Origin: Rothia nasimurium
GTDB taxonomy: Bacteria > Actinomycetota > Actinomycetes > Actinomycetales > Micrococcaceae
Direction: 5' to 3'
Assembly (NCBI RefSeq): GCF_928392795.1
Contig: NZ_CAKMTJ010000002.1
Coordinates: 1 to 64,000 of the forward strand
Length of the DNA stretch: 64,000 nucleotides
The translations under genes were made by a program, and so were the position numbers. Below the pieces are notes generated by a model. It searched no databases, had not been told where the DNA came from, and was given only the letters and a program-made list of their open reading frames with translations. Of the stretch, positions 18,967-27,318 are shown one piece after another. Every line of letters begins with the position of its first letter. Within the stretch, counting starts at the first letter, position 1.

Positions 18967-19485
18967 ATGAGCGAAGAAACCCCCGTAGCCGCTACCGATG
19001 CCACCCGCTGGCTGACTGAAGAAGAGCGCGAAGGCTGGCTCTTTATCTCCTCCATCATGTTTAACCTGCCCGGCCAACTTGAAAGCCAGTTGCAGAAGGA
19101 TTCGGGCCTCAGCTTCGTTGAGTACATGGTGCTCGCTATGCTCTCAGAATCTCCCCAGCACAAACTCACCATGACCGACCTGGCTCGGCAGACCAACACC
19201 CTGCTACCTCGACTGTCACGGGTGGTAACCCGCCTGGAGAAAGACAATTTTGTTGAGCGCAGCACCTGGGAGAAAGACCGCCGTGTCTCCATCTGCCACC
19301 TGCTGCCCGGTGGTCTGGCTAAGGTGCAGGAGGCTGCCCCCGGCCACGTCGAGGCTGTTCGCCGCATTATCTTTGATCAGCTTAATGCCCGCCAGGTGAA
19401 GTCCCTCGCCAAAATCGGTGAATCAGTCCTGGGGGACAAGCCCAGCACGGTCATTAACGTCTCGAATGTAGCCTCTCTCGACTAG
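18967..19485 (+). CDS. MarR-family transcriptional regulator
   Basis: The 172-residue protein has a MarR-type winged helix: YMVLAMLSESPQHKLTMTDLARQTNTLLPRLSRVVTRLEKDNFVER (recognition helix and start of wing), then EKDRRVSICHLLPGGLAKVQEA. The DR-R-wing motif is typical. It would act as a dimeric repressor sensing a small phenolic or oxidant. GAGGAACC precedes the ATG. The target is unknown: it is divergent from nhaA copy 2 across about 410 bases and followed by sodA 600 bases later. Confidence 0.92.
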   Translation: MSEETPVAATDATRWLTEEEREGWLFISSIMFNLPGQLESQLQKDSGLSFVEYMVLAMLSESPQHKLTMTDLARQTNTLLPRLSRVVTRLEKDNFVERSTWEKDRRVSICHLLPGGLAKVQEAAPGHVEAVRRIIFDQLNARQVKSLAKIGESVLGDKPSTVINVSNVASLD

Positions 19486-20106
19486 GCGATTTAAACCTCT
19501 GGTGGTGGTTCCCGCTATGTCTATGCACAGTTCTTATCCACAGCTTTAAATCTGGATTATCTATAAAAAGGTGCCCCGGTCAGCCTGTTTAGGCGGCCGG
19601 GGCACCTTTTATCCCCACCTGTGGATAAGTCTGTGAACAATATCCACTTAAAAGGTGGAAAAACCGCCAGCCCTGTGGGTAAAAACGCTCAAAAGTGCGC
19701 TCATCACCGAGTTGAAGTGCCTAAAAAGTATGTTTTCCACAGTGCTTATCCACACCCGTGGATAAGTGACACCGGTGTGATTTTCGAACAACACCGGTGT
19801 ATTTTCGAAAGACTAACCCCCGAGTTGCCCCATTCTGCCCCGTATTCTCTCGAACATCTTCGAAACTCCCACCCGTGTAATTCGAATATCCCCAGTTTTA
19901 TCCCCACCTGTGGATAACTTTCCCCGCTCTTAAGTGGAAAACTGTGGAGAACCTACCCCGGGCGTCCGCCTGCCCCGTTTTAGACCGTTTTGCCCAGGGC
20001 TAAACAAGGGGACTTATCAAGTAACCTCCCGTGACCCCGCGCGCTCCAGTGTGTAGAGTTAAACCCAGAAAGACCCAAAGAAGGGCCTTCAACGAAAGGA
20101 ATGACC
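19486..20106. other. 620-bp intergenic region, DnaA-box-like cluster ahead of sodA
   Basis: No gene is convincing here. The region holds the marR terminator, four exact TTATCCACA sites on either strand (19534-19542, 19620-19628, 19746-19754, 19909-19917) and near matches at 19609-19617, 19733-19741, 19757-19765 and 19898-19906. It also holds two perfect ACACCGGTGT palindromes (19769-19778 and 19791-19800), each followed by ATTTTCGAA, and other TTCGAA sites. No dnaA or dnaN is adjacent, so origin status is not supported by context. Confidence 0.75.
19566..19610 (+). terminator. Hairpin after the marR gene
   Basis: AAAAGGTGCCCCGG pairs with CCGGGGCACCTTTT, followed by AT. A classical intrinsic terminator. 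Confidence 0.9.
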
Positions 20107-20739
20107 ATGTCAGAAAAGTACGTTCTGCCTGAACTCGACTACGACTACGCAGCCCTCGAGCCCCACATCTCAGCCCGCATCATGGAGCTGCACCACTCCA
20201 AGCACCACGCCACCTACGTCGGCGGCGCTAACACCGCTCTTGAGAAGATGGAAGAAGCCCGCGAAAAGGGCGACTTCGCCAACATCGGCAAGCTCTCCAA
20301 GGACCTCGCCTTCAACCTGGGCGGCCACACCAACCACTCCATCTTCTGGAAGAACCTCTCACCCGAGGGTGGCGACAAGCCCGTCGGTGAACTGGCAGCA
20401 GCAATCGACAACGACTTCGGCTCCTTCGACGGCTTCCGCGCCCACTTCGAAAACGTAGCCCTCACCATCCAGGGCTCCGGCTGGGCCATCCTGGCCTGGG
20501 ACACCGTCGGTAAGCGCCTCGTCATCGAGCAGCTCTACGACCAGCAGGGCAACATCTCCGTTGCGCTGATTCCCGTCCTGCAGCTGGACATGTGGGAGCA
20601 CGCCTTCTACCTCGACTACCAGAACGTCAAGGCTGACTACGTCAAGGCATTCTGGAACATCGTCAACTGGGAAGACGTCGCAGCCCGCTTCGACCGCGCC
20701 GTCTCCCAGACCAAGGGCCTCGTCATTCCCGAAGCCTAA
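20107..20739 (+). CDS. sodA: Superoxide dismutase (Mn/Fe type)
   Basis: The 210-residue enzyme dismutes superoxide to peroxide and oxygen in the cytoplasm. Metal ligands are seen in [23 protein letters not shown] and the closing [11 protein letters not shown] (Asp and His). [10 protein letters not shown] is the Mn/Fe-SOD signature region. The second ATG (20107) is preferred over 20101 because AAAGGA lies 6 bases before it and would abut the first. Mn versus Fe cannot be assigned firmly; most actinobacterial relatives use Mn. A strong terminator follows. Confidence 0.96.
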   Translation: MSEKYVLPELDYDYAALEPHISARIMELHHSKHHATYVGGANTALEKMEEAREKGDFANIGKLSKDLAFNLGGHTNHSIFWKNLSPEGGDKPVGELAAAIDNDFGSFDGFRAHFENVALTIQGSGWAILAWDTVGKRLVIEQLYDQQGNISVALIPVLQLDMWEHAFYLDYQNVKADYVKAFWNIVNWEDVAARFDRAVSQTKGLVIPEA

Positions 20740-20763
20740 ACCCCTCGCGCCCCGTGTGCGGGT

Positions 20764-20821
20764 AAAAAGCCGGGTGCCGGCGTCCGCTCCAATGAGAGAA
20801 GGACGCCGGCACCCGGCTTTT
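20764..20821 (+). terminator. Hairpin after sodA
   Basis: AAAAGCCGGGTGCCGGCGTCC pairs with GGACGCCGGCACCCGGCTTTT around a short loop; perfect intrinsic terminator with T run. Confidence 0.95.
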
Positions 20822-20902
20822 AAGGGCCGCACCGGCCCCGTAATACTGGCAGGTCAAGCGCTGGGGCACCTAGTATGGTGAGCAACACAAAGGAGTAGAC
20901 CC

Positions 20903-21880
20903 ATGCGCCCTGCCCGCATTTTCACGCCTGCCGCCCTGACCGCTGGCATGCTCACCCTTACCGGCTGCGGCCTCTTCGGCAGTGACGCCGAACCGGTCAG
21001 CACCGCCACCCCCAGCGCGACAGATGAAACTTCGGTAGCCCGCGTCCTGCGCGTGATCGACGCCGACACCCTCAGCATAGAGCGCGACAGCACCACCATC
21101 ACCGTGGACCTACTTGGCCTCGTCACCCCGCAGGCTAAACACGAAAACGAAGACATGCGCTGCCTGGCCCCCGAAGCCGCTGACTACCTGGCCAAGCTCG
21201 TTCCCATCGGCTCACCCGTCACCCTCACCTACGACGAGGCCCTCGGGATGGGCGAAACCAGCCAGCCCGACCCGTCCGTAAGCCCCACCATCACCGTCAA
21301 AGCCGCAGTCACCCTCCCCGACGGGCGCATGCTCAATACCGAAATGGCCCGGGCAGGGTTCGGCGTGGCTATTCCCGAAGGTGGCTCTACCCTTTACGAC
21401 ACCATCAGTGCAGCCCAAGACCAGGCCGACCAGCAGCAGGCAGGTATCTACAGCCGAACCATTGACTGCACCCTCCCTGCCCGTCTCAATTCAACCCTCA
21501 CCAGTATAAATAACGCTCAGGGAATGGATCTCAAGGAGCCCCTAGAAGCCGCCGACTCTCTCACCCGCCGCCTAGAAGAATACGAAACTGCTAGCGACCT
21601 ACCCCTGCTCTCAACCGTCGCCCAAACCCAGTCCGTCAAAACCCTGCGCGACGCCCTCGTCCGCGCCCGCGACAGCAAACGCATCGTCTACAACCTGGCA
21701 GAAGAAGCCGAACGAGAAAGACTAGAACGCGAAAAAGCAGAAAAGGACGCCAAGGGCGAGCCCCCGGCCGAAGCTAGCCAGCCGCCAGCTCCCGAACCCA
21801 CCTCAGCCAACCCGGACAATACCCACCCGGGCGATACACCCCACCCCGAAGACCCGGAAAGCCCTACTTCAACCCCCTAA
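20903..21880 (+). CDS. Lipoprotein with degenerate thermonuclease-like domain
   Basis: The 325-residue lipoprotein has lipobox LTGC (cysteine 22). Residues 45-190 follow the staphylococcal nuclease fold: VLRVIDADTLSIERDSTTITVDLLGLVTPQ, then LAKLVPIGSPVTL, LNTEMARAGFGVA and a late QAGIYSR. The catalytic positions look lost: the RLxGIDTPE motif is DLLGLVTPQ, without the usual Arg and Glu. It may bind rather than cut nucleic acid at the cell surface. The C-terminal 130 residues are helical and charged, ending Pro/Ser-rich. It is convergent with a paralog at 21976-22833. Confidence 0.8.
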   Translation: MRPARIFTPAALTAGMLTLTGCGLFGSDAEPVSTATPSATDETSVARVLRVIDADTLSIERDSTTITVDLLGLVTPQAKHENEDMRCLAPEAADYLAKLVPIGSPVTLTYDEALGMGETSQPDPSVSPTITVKAAVTLPDGRMLNTEMARAGFGVAIPEGGSTLYDTISAAQDQADQQQAGIYSRTIDCTLPARLNSTLTSINNAQGMDLKEPLEAADSLTRRLEEYETASDLPLLSTVAQTQSVKTLRDALVRARDSKRIVYNLAEEAERERLEREKAEKDAKGEPPAEASQPPAPEPTSANPDNTHPGDTPHPEDPESPTSTP

Positions 21881-21903
21881 ATTCACCCACAGACCAAACA
21901 CAA

Positions 21904-21957
21904 GGACGCCGCCCCTCACCCTCCTGCCTACAGGCACGGAGGTGAGGGACGGCGTCC
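21904..21957. terminator. Bidirectional hairpin between the convergent nuclease-like genes
   Basis: GGACGCCG and CCTCACCTCC-type left arm pairs with GGAGGTGAGGGACGGCGTCC. It serves both convergent genes. Confidence 0.8.
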
Positions 21958-21975
21958 GCTCTGTTCAAGTGTTGT

Positions 21976-22833
21976 CTAGGAACCCGGGCGTACCGGAGTA
22001 TCCTCCGCCTCAGCCTTCTTCTGCTGGTTCACGCTGGTACTGTTTTCAGGGTAGAAATCATCACCCAGAAGACTCTTCAGATCGTTCAGCTGGTTAGCTA
22101 CCGCATCAAGAGTCACAATAGAACCAACCCACTGAGCCGGGGCAGCCTTCTGCTCTTCAAGTTCAGTGTAAAAAGCTGATGCCTCCTGGTAGATAGTTTC
22201 CCGCTCAGAAACTCGCTTTTGATCCTCAGCCGAGGCATCAGCCGAAGTATTAATCTCCCAGCTGCGGGCGTCCTCAACCTTAGCCTGGTGGGCCTGAATC
22301 TCAGCCGGAATCGTGCACTCAATGTCTTTGGAGTATAGGCCGATACCTTCGTTGGCGGCGTCCTGCTGGGCCTGAGAAATCTCGCCATAGAACTCATCTG
22401 TAGCGGTAGTAAAAGTAGTAGCCACCATGCCGGCCCGCGCCATATCCCGGTTGATAAAAGCGTCACCCGAATACACCGCAGCCTCAACATAGCCGGTCGC
22501 CCCGCGCTGGGACTCATCAAAATTCAGAGTCACCTGGCTACCCTCCGGTAGCTTCTCAGCCAGAAGGGCCTTTGACTCACTCACCAGGCAGTTAGAAGAG
22601 AGGGCCACACCGTTATCGGTGGGGGAAGAAGTGTTAATCAGGCGAACCTGCTTCTCAACCCCATCAAAACTGGCGGTAAAAGTATTAGCCGACTCAACCG
22701 ACACCACCGTAGCCGTCATGCCATCAGTGTAAGTAATAGTCGGGGCACTCGCGGTGCTACCGGCCGTATCACCGGACCCACAGGCTGTGAGAGACACCAG
22801 GGCGAGAGCAAGCAGCGGGGCTAAACGCTTCAT
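21976..22833 (-). CDS. Lipoprotein with degenerate thermonuclease-like domain, paralog
   Basis: The 285-residue lipoprotein has lipobox LTAC (cysteine 18). The nuclease-like core reads ATVVSVESANTFTASFDGVEKQVRLINTSSPT, then EKLPEGSQVTLNFDES, FINRDMARAGMV and EGIGLYSKDIECTIPAEI, parallel to the 20903 gene. Here the Arg of RLI is kept but the Asp of the DGDT motif is replaced (SANT), again suggesting an inactive fold. The ATG overlaps the stop of the Nudix gene (TGATG), so translation is coupled. The C-terminal helical region is of unknown role. Confidence 0.8.
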   Translation of the reverse strand: MKRLAPLLALALVSLTACGSGDTAGSTASAPTITYTDGMTATVVSVESANTFTASFDGVEKQVRLINTSSPTDNGVALSSNCLVSESKALLAEKLPEGSQVTLNFDESQRGATGYVEAAVYSGDAFINRDMARAGMVATTFTTATDEFYGEISQAQQDAANEGIGLYSKDIECTIPAEIQAHQAKVEDARSWEINTSADASAEDQKRVSERETIYQEASAFYTELEEQKAAPAQWVGSIVTLDAVANQLNDLKSLLGDDFYPENSTSVNQQKKAEAEDTPVRPGS

Positions 22834-23657
22834 CAAGCATCACCGTTCTCAGCGTTATAGGCGGCCTCGCGGTACATACCCAGAGGGCCCTGGTCCGCAA
22901 AGGCGCGCGAGTGGTTGTAGCGGTAAAGGCGCGGCGGGCGGTGACGGGTGCCCTCAACACGCTTACCTGTATCAATAATAGACTTGGACGCCGCAATCTG
23001 GCGGCGGAAGTTCGCCGGGTCAAGCGTCCGACCCAAAATCGCCTCATAGACCTCACGCAGCTGGGCGAGCGTGAACTCCTCACCCAAGAAGGAGTGGGCG
23101 ATACGGGAGTACTCCACCTTATTCTGCAGGCGGTAGAGGGCGTATTCAACGATCTCGTTGTGGTCAAAGGCCAGGATAGGGAGCTCTTCGATGGGGAACC
23201 AGCGGATGTTCTCGTGCACGCGGGTGCGGTTCACCTCGGTCTGGGGGATCGATGCCCAGTAAATCACCGACACCACCCGCTCATGCTTATCTTCCTCAGC
23301 AGGAACAGGCAGAGAGCCACCCTCACGCATAATCTTGTAATCCGGGGTGCGGTGCACATCGCCAAAAGCATAGAGCTGCTCAAGGTAACCCGGCACCAGG
23401 CCGGTCGCCCGCTGAAGGGTATAACCAGCTGCCTCTTCAAGCGACATATCGGGCTGAAGCGGGCCACCCGGCAGAGCCCACTGGCCCTTATAGGGCTCAC
23501 GCAAGCGACGCACCAGCGGCAGCCACAGCGAATGGTGAGACTCGCCCTCCTTGCGGCGCAGAGCCAAAATCACGGTAGAAACAGCAAGCGAAACCGACGT
23601 ATGGTCAGCATCAAGATGCTCATCGTGGTGGGCCTGGGCGGCATTCGGCAAAGTCAT
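22833..23657 (-). CDS. Nudix-domain protein, NrtR-like regulator
   Basis: This is a protein of about 274 residues. The N-terminal Nudix fold (STVILALRR..., QWALPGGPLQPDMSLEEAA) is followed by a C-terminal winged helix (EEFTLAQLREVYEAILGRTLDPANFRRQIAAS), the layout of NrtR regulators of NAD metabolism. The Nudix box departs from GX5EX7REUXEEXGU (no RE-EE core), so it is probably a sensor, not a hydrolase. The start at ATG 23655-23657 follows GGGGAG. No NAD genes lie nearby; the coupled downstream gene is a lipoprotein. Could instead be a Nudix enzyme of unusual type. Confidence 0.75.
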   Translation of the reverse strand: MTLPNAAQAHHDEHLDADHTSVSLAVSTVILALRRKEGESHHSLWLPLVRRLREPYKGQWALPGGPLQPDMSLEEAAGYTLQRATGLVPGYLEQLYAFGDVHRTPDYKIMREGGSLPVPAEEDKHERVVSVIYWASIPQTEVNRTRVHENIRWFPIEELPILAFDHNEIVEYALYRLQNKVEYSRIAHSFLGEEFTLAQLREVYEAILGRTLDPANFRRQIAASKSIIDTGKRVEGTRHRPPRLYRYNHSRAFADQGPLGMYREAAYNAENGDA

Positions 23658-23783
23658 GTGGCTCCCCGGTCGTAGGCAGTAAAAATCAGGACGCCCCACG
23701 GCGACCTCTACACCCATTCTAGTCAATCGGTCAAGAGATAACCCCAGCCCAACACCCCGGGCACAAGCCCGGGGACAAAAACA

Positions 23784-23821
23784 AGGACGCCAGCAGGCAG
23801 CTACCTGCCCACCGGCGTCCT
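23784..23821 (-). terminator. Hairpin between the ABM and Nudix genes
   Basis: AGGACGCC (23784-23791) pairs with GGCGTCCT (23814-23821), and GGCAG pairs with CTGCC inside. It is the likely terminator for the minus-strand ABM gene. Confidence 0.75.
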
Positions 23822-23825
23822 GGTG

Positions 23826-23997
23826 CGGAGCAAGCTACGAAATTTTCCAGCCTCGCAAGCTCGGCTGATTCGGCTAATGCCTGCGGCTCCGCAGGCTCCG
23901 CCGATTCGCCAGAATTGCTATTTCGCTTCGCGGAAATTCTGGCTCATCCCTTCGGTCGAGCTGAAAATTTCTTCGCAAGCTACGAAATTTTCAGCTC
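23826..23997. repeat. Cluster of nested palindromes
   Basis: This stretch has several hairpins: GCCTGCGG with CCGCAGGC (about 23878-23901), GCCAGAATT with AATTCTGGC, and GAGCTGAAAATTTC (23958-23971) with GAAATTTTCAGCTC (23984-23997). ACGAAATTTTC occurs twice. The last hairpin contains the stop codon of the ABM gene. It looks like a REP-type array. Confidence 0.65.
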
Positions 23998-24300
23998 TCC
24001 CATCTCATCCCAGTCGTTGCCGTCGATGGTGCGGGAAATAATCTTGGGGGTCTCGGTCAGCCAGGGCTTCATGGCTTCCAGCCCCTTGGCGAAGTGATCC
24101 GACTCTACGTGAGCTGCCGCGGCGTCGTCCTCAAAAGCCTCAACGAGAACAACCTCGTTGGGGTCTTCCACGCTCAGTGACCACTCAAACCACTTGTTGC
24201 CCGGCTCAGCGCGGGTGGCCTCGGTGAACTCGCGGGTAGCGGCCAAAAAGCCCTCGCGATCGCCGTCCTTAACCTGGTATTTCACAACAATGAAAATCAC
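23980..24300 (-). CDS. ABM-domain (antibiotic biosynthesis monooxygenase-like) protein
   Basis: The small protein of 106 residues has a dimeric ferredoxin-like ABM fold: IVVKYQVKDGDREGFLAATREFTEATRAEPGNKWFEWSLSVEDPNEVVLVEAFEDDAAAAHVESDHF is characteristic. Such proteins act as quinone-forming monooxygenases, LsrG-like isomerases or heme-related enzymes; which applies cannot be told. A GTG start at 24298-24300 is chosen because AAGGA lies 6 bases upstream; 11 upstream codons are open but lack a site. The gene's last codons lie within a palindrome. Confidence 0.85.
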   Translation of the reverse strand: MIFIVVKYQVKDGDREGFLAATREFTEATRAEPGNKWFEWSLSVEDPNEVVLVEAFEDDAAAAHVESDHFAKGLEAMKPWLTETPKIISRTIDGNDWDEMGELKIS

Positions 24301-24403
24301 GGGTGTTCCTTCACTCGATTGATAACAGTTCACTTACTATCTTTCCGAGGTAAAGAAGCAAAAGCAAGGCAGAGACCAACTTCCTGTAACGAAGATGCCC
24401 TTC

Positions 24404-24450
24404 GAAAAGTGCACATGCCTGTCACTTTTTAACGGGAAGTTGCACTTTTC
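24404..24450 (-). terminator. Hairpin overlapping the end of the ABC permease gene
   Basis: GAAAAGTGCA (24404-24413) pairs with TGCACTTTTC (24441-24450); the permease stop lies inside the loop. It resembles the 33876-33920 hairpin. Confidence 0.65.
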
Positions 24451-25280
24451 AGGGGGAACCGCCCGCGGGCCGCCCAGCAGAGCAGGAACCCGGCAATCAT
24501 GGTCAGCACGATGACGCCGCCGGTGGGCAGGTTGAAAGCCCAGGAAAGGTAAAGCCCCACCGTGGATGTCACTGCCCCGAAGGCCGGCGCAAAGACCATC
24601 ATGCGCCCCAGGGTGGAGCAGAGCAGGCGGGCGCTCGCTGCCGGAACCACCAGCAGCGCCAGCACCAGAACATTGCCCAGGGTCTGAAGGGAAATCACAA
24701 CAGACACGGTAACCACCACGTAGAGCAAAATATCCAGGGCTAGCACCGGCAGACCCGCAGCTTTGGTGCTCTCCTTATCGAGTGATACCGCCACAATCTC
24801 TTTATGGAAGAGCCCCAACACAAGCGCCAGCACAGCAGCAATGGCCGCTGCCTGGGCGACGTCCGCCCCCGAAATACCCACGATGGAACCGAACAAAAAG
24901 TCCTGCACCGACCCCGAGTACCCTGGGGCCAGGGAAATGATGGTGATACCCAGGGCGAAAGACCCGGCAAAGAAAATACCGATGACCGAGTCCTCTTTGA
25001 GCTTCTGGTTCTGGCTAAAAATCGCCACCAGAATAGCGGTGATGACGCCTGCCACCAGGCCACCCACTACCAGCGACCCGCCCACCACAAAGGCTACCGC
25101 TAGGCCTGGGAAGACCGAGTGGGCAACAGCATCGCCGATAAAGACCATGCCGCGCATGACCACATGGCAGCCCACCAGCCCGGTAATCAGGGAGGCAATC
25201 ACGACCGCCGCCAGCGCCCGCGCCAGGAAAGCCAGGTTGGGGTTGAAAAGGTCTTGGATAAATTCGTAGGGAGTAATCAT
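24429..25280 (-). CDS. Anchored-repeat-type metal ABC transporter, permease
   Basis: The 283-residue membrane protein is of the ZnuB/TroC family, with eight or nine helices, opening FLARALAAVVIASLITGLVGCHVVMRGMVFIGDAVAHSVFPGLA, the family's conserved first loop. It forms the membrane channel for a divalent metal, probably zinc. It overlaps the ATPase gene by 4 bases and is the last gene of a five-gene minus-strand operon. In actinobacteria this set (TIGR03770-03773) goes with surface proteins carrying the anchored repeat, exactly as here. Confidence 0.9.
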   Translation of the reverse strand: MITPYEFIQDLFNPNLAFLARALAAVVIASLITGLVGCHVVMRGMVFIGDAVAHSVFPGLAVAFVVGGSLVVGGLVAGVITAILVAIFSQNQKLKEDSVIGIFFAGSFALGITIISLAPGYSGSVQDFLFGSIVGISGADVAQAAAIAAVLALVLGLFHKEIVAVSLDKESTKAAGLPVLALDILLYVVVTVSVVISLQTLGNVLVLALLVVPAASARLLCSTLGRMMVFAPAFGAVTSTVGLYLSWAFNLPTGGVIVLTMIAGFLLCWAARGRFPLKSATSR

Positions 25281-26056
25281 AGGGCTCTCTCACACCCTTC
25301 GTGCTGGCCGTGCAGGAAGGCGTAGAGTTCTTCGATGCTGTGCTGCTGGGCGGGGGCGTCCACGGCGAGGGTGCCGCGCACGCCGATAATGCGGGAGCAC
25401 CAGGTGCGGGCGGCGATCATGTCGTGGGTGGACATCAGAATGGTCATCCCCTCGGCGGCTAGCGCCCGGTAGAGGCGGTTGAGGGAGTCCTGGGTAGGGG
25501 CGTCCACGCCGGTGAAGGGTTCGTCGAGAAGCAGGAGCTTGGGGGCGGACGCCAGGGCGCGGGCTAGCAGGACCCGCTGCTTTTGCCCGCCGGAGAGTTC
25601 GCCCACGGGGCGGTCTTTGAGGTCGGTCAGCTCTGCCTTGTCGAGGGCGGAGTAGACCGCCTGCCAGTCGGCGCGGCGGGGTCGGCGGAACCAGCCGATG
25701 GTGCGGGTGCGCCCGCTCATGACGGCGTTTTCAACGGTGATAGGGAAGTCCCACTGGAAGAGGTGCTTTTGAGGTACGTAGCCAATGTGGGCGCGGGCTT
25801 TGAGGGGCGGCTCGCCGAGAATATCGATGCGCCCTTGACCGGTGGGGACAAGCCCGAGCAGGGAGCGCAACAGGGTGGTTTTGCCTGCACCGTTTGCCCC
25901 GATCAGCCCGACGAATTCGCCGGGGTGCAGGGTTAGGTTGAGGCCGGTGAGGACGGGCCGCCCCGGGTAGCCTGCGTGCAGGTCGGTGATGGTGACGGTG
26001 GGGGCGGACGCCGCTGCGCCGGTTTCTCGCACGGGGGCAGGTGGGGCGGTGGTCAT
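25277..26056 (-). CDS. Anchored-repeat-type metal ABC transporter, ATPase
   Basis: The 259-residue ABC ATPase has Walker A GANGAGKTT (about residues 54-62), Q-loop GYVPQKH, signature LSGGQKQRV, Walker B LLLLDEPFTG and the H-loop STHD. It powers metal import by the adjacent permease and binding lipoprotein. It overlaps both neighbours by 4 bases (ATGA-type), so the three are translated together. An N-terminal extension of about 20 residues is low-complexity. Membership in the TIGR03771 group is inferred from the neighbours. Confidence 0.93.
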   Translation of the reverse strand: MTTAPPAPVRETGAAASAPTVTITDLHAGYPGRPVLTGLNLTLHPGEFVGLIGANGAGKTTLLRSLLGLVPTGQGRIDILGEPPLKARAHIGYVPQKHLFQWDFPITVENAVMSGRTRTIGWFRRPRRADWQAVYSALDKAELTDLKDRPVGELSGGQKQRVLLARALASAPKLLLLDEPFTGVDAPTQDSLNRLYRALAAEGMTILMSTHDMIAARTWCSRIIGVRGTLAVDAPAQQHSIEELYAFLHGQHEGCERAL

Positions 26057-27093
26057 GCGCGGCCCCCGGTGGACTGCTCGAAGGCTTCAGCCTTAGCGGC
26101 TGCGGAGCGACGGGCTAGGAGAACACCACCGACGGTGAGGGCCAGAAGTAGCGCGCCACCACCGGCCATGAGGCCAATCGGTAGGGTTGAGTCGCTGTTC
26201 TCTGCTTCACTGCTGGTGCTTGAATCGCCAGCTGCCGCAGCGGTGGAGGTTGCCTCGGTCGCCTGGGCGCTCGCGTCCTGGTCTTCCCCCTGGCTCTCGC
26301 CCCCTGCGCTGCCCTCGTCAACCGCACCGAGGGCGTCCGCCCCGGCAAACACCTGCTCGTTGCTCACCGAGGAGCCGACAGCGAAGAGCAGGCGGGCAGT
26401 ATCGCTGACCACGGTGCCATCAGCCAGTTCAGCGTGGGCGCGCACGGTCAGGTAGTAGGCTCCGGGGGCGGTGAAGACCCAGTTGGCGTGGGTGTGCACG
26501 TTGGGTTCAACGAAGATGTCCTGGGGGTCGGTGCTGTCGGAGGTCCACAGCACTTCCGGCGCTCCGAAGGTGCCGTTTTCCAGGTACATGGAGAACCCAC
26601 CGGGGCCCTCTACCCCCTCAAGGGTGAAGGTGACGCCGCGGCCAAGGCGCTCCACCATCTGGGGGTTCTGGGTGTTCCAGCCGGGCCAGACCACCCCGGC
26701 CAGCTCGGTCTGTGGGATCACATAGACCTGCTCCCCGGGGGAGGCCTGCACAAAGGAGTAGCGGGGGTCATCGGGCACGGCCATCATAGCGGTGTCATCG
26801 CCGCGCAGCACCACGTCGGCAGGGTCGCGCCAAACAGGCTCGGCAGTTGAATCATCGCGGAACATGAGTTCCCAGGAGCCCTCGACAAAGGCCGGGCCCA
26901 TATCAACGTGCCCAGCGGCGATCTCGTGCTGGCCGCTGATGACCGGCTCGTCGGGCGAGAGGGTCTGTTCCAGGGCGCGCTCTTCGGCGCTCTTATTCTC
27001 TTCGGCCGCGTAGGCTGCGGGGGTCAGCGCGGACGCCGGCACCAGCAGGGCTGCCAGGGCCAGGGCGGTGGTGAATCGGGGAGAGATTTTCAT
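26053..27093 (-). CDS. Surface-anchored protein with one anchored-repeat (choice-of-anchor M) domain
   Basis: This protein of about 346 residues has a signal peptide (MKISPRF to YAAEE). One actinobacterial anchored-repeat domain follows (TIGR03769 type), with VIPQTELAGVVWPGWNTQNPQMV, LEGVEGPGGFSMYLENG and VHTHANWVFTAPGAYYLTVRAHA. An acidic Ser/Ala-rich spacer leads to a membrane helix and RRSAAAKAEAF. The His-rich HTHANW segment may hold metal at the wall and pass it to the ABC transporter; that is inference. The ATG at 27091-27093 follows AAGGA. It overlaps the ATPase gene by 4 bases. Confidence 0.85.
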   Translation of the reverse strand: MKISPRFTTALALAALLVPASALTPAAYAAEENKSAEERALEQTLSPDEPVISGQHEIAAGHVDMGPAFVEGSWELMFRDDSTAEPVWRDPADVVLRGDDTAMMAVPDDPRYSFVQASPGEQVYVIPQTELAGVVWPGWNTQNPQMVERLGRGVTFTLEGVEGPGGFSMYLENGTFGAPEVLWTSDSTDPQDIFVEPNVHTHANWVFTAPGAYYLTVRAHAELADGTVVSDTARLLFAVGSSVSNEQVFAGADALGAVDEGSAGGESQGEDQDASAQATEATSTAAAAGDSSTSSEAENSDSTLPIGLMAGGGALLLALTVGGVLLARRSAAAKAEAFEQSTGGRA

Positions 27094-27127
27094 GGAAATC
27101 CTTGGGTTAGGTGGAACAGGTGCTAGG

Positions 27128-27270
27128 GGCTCACAGCGAAGCTGCTGGCTCGATGGAGTGAGCGGGTGCGTCAGCACACAAGAGCGAACGGAATCCGCCG
27201 CAAGGCGGGGCGTGAATCGCCTTATGAGCGCTAGCGAATCAGGCGAGAGGGTCGGCAGCGAGCGTGAGCC
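27128..27270. repeat. REP-like palindromic element, long copy, inside the metal operon
   Basis: It matches 11070-11161 at both ends (GGCTCACAGCGAAGCTGCTG; GTCGGCAGCGAGCGTGAGCC) and in the interior, with about 50 extra bases containing GCCGCAAGGCGGGG. It fills most of the 225-base gap between the binding-protein gene and the next surface-protein gene, so it may tune mRNA stability between them. Confidence 0.75.
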
Positions 27271-27318
27271 TCTAGCGCCTATCTACATATCTTTTTTCTT
27301 TTTGATCATGCTTCGGCC

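Noticed and set aside
19760..19890. LexA (SOS) boxes built on TTCGAA motifs
   Set aside because: CGAACATCTTCGAA and similar sites miss the actinobacterial CGAAC-N4-GTTCG spacing, and no SOS gene is adjacent.
19534..19951. Chromosomal replication origin
   Set aside because: DnaA-box-like sites are dense, but dnaA, dnaN and rpmH are not adjacent and no AT-rich unwinding stretch was seen. Kept only as a site cluster.
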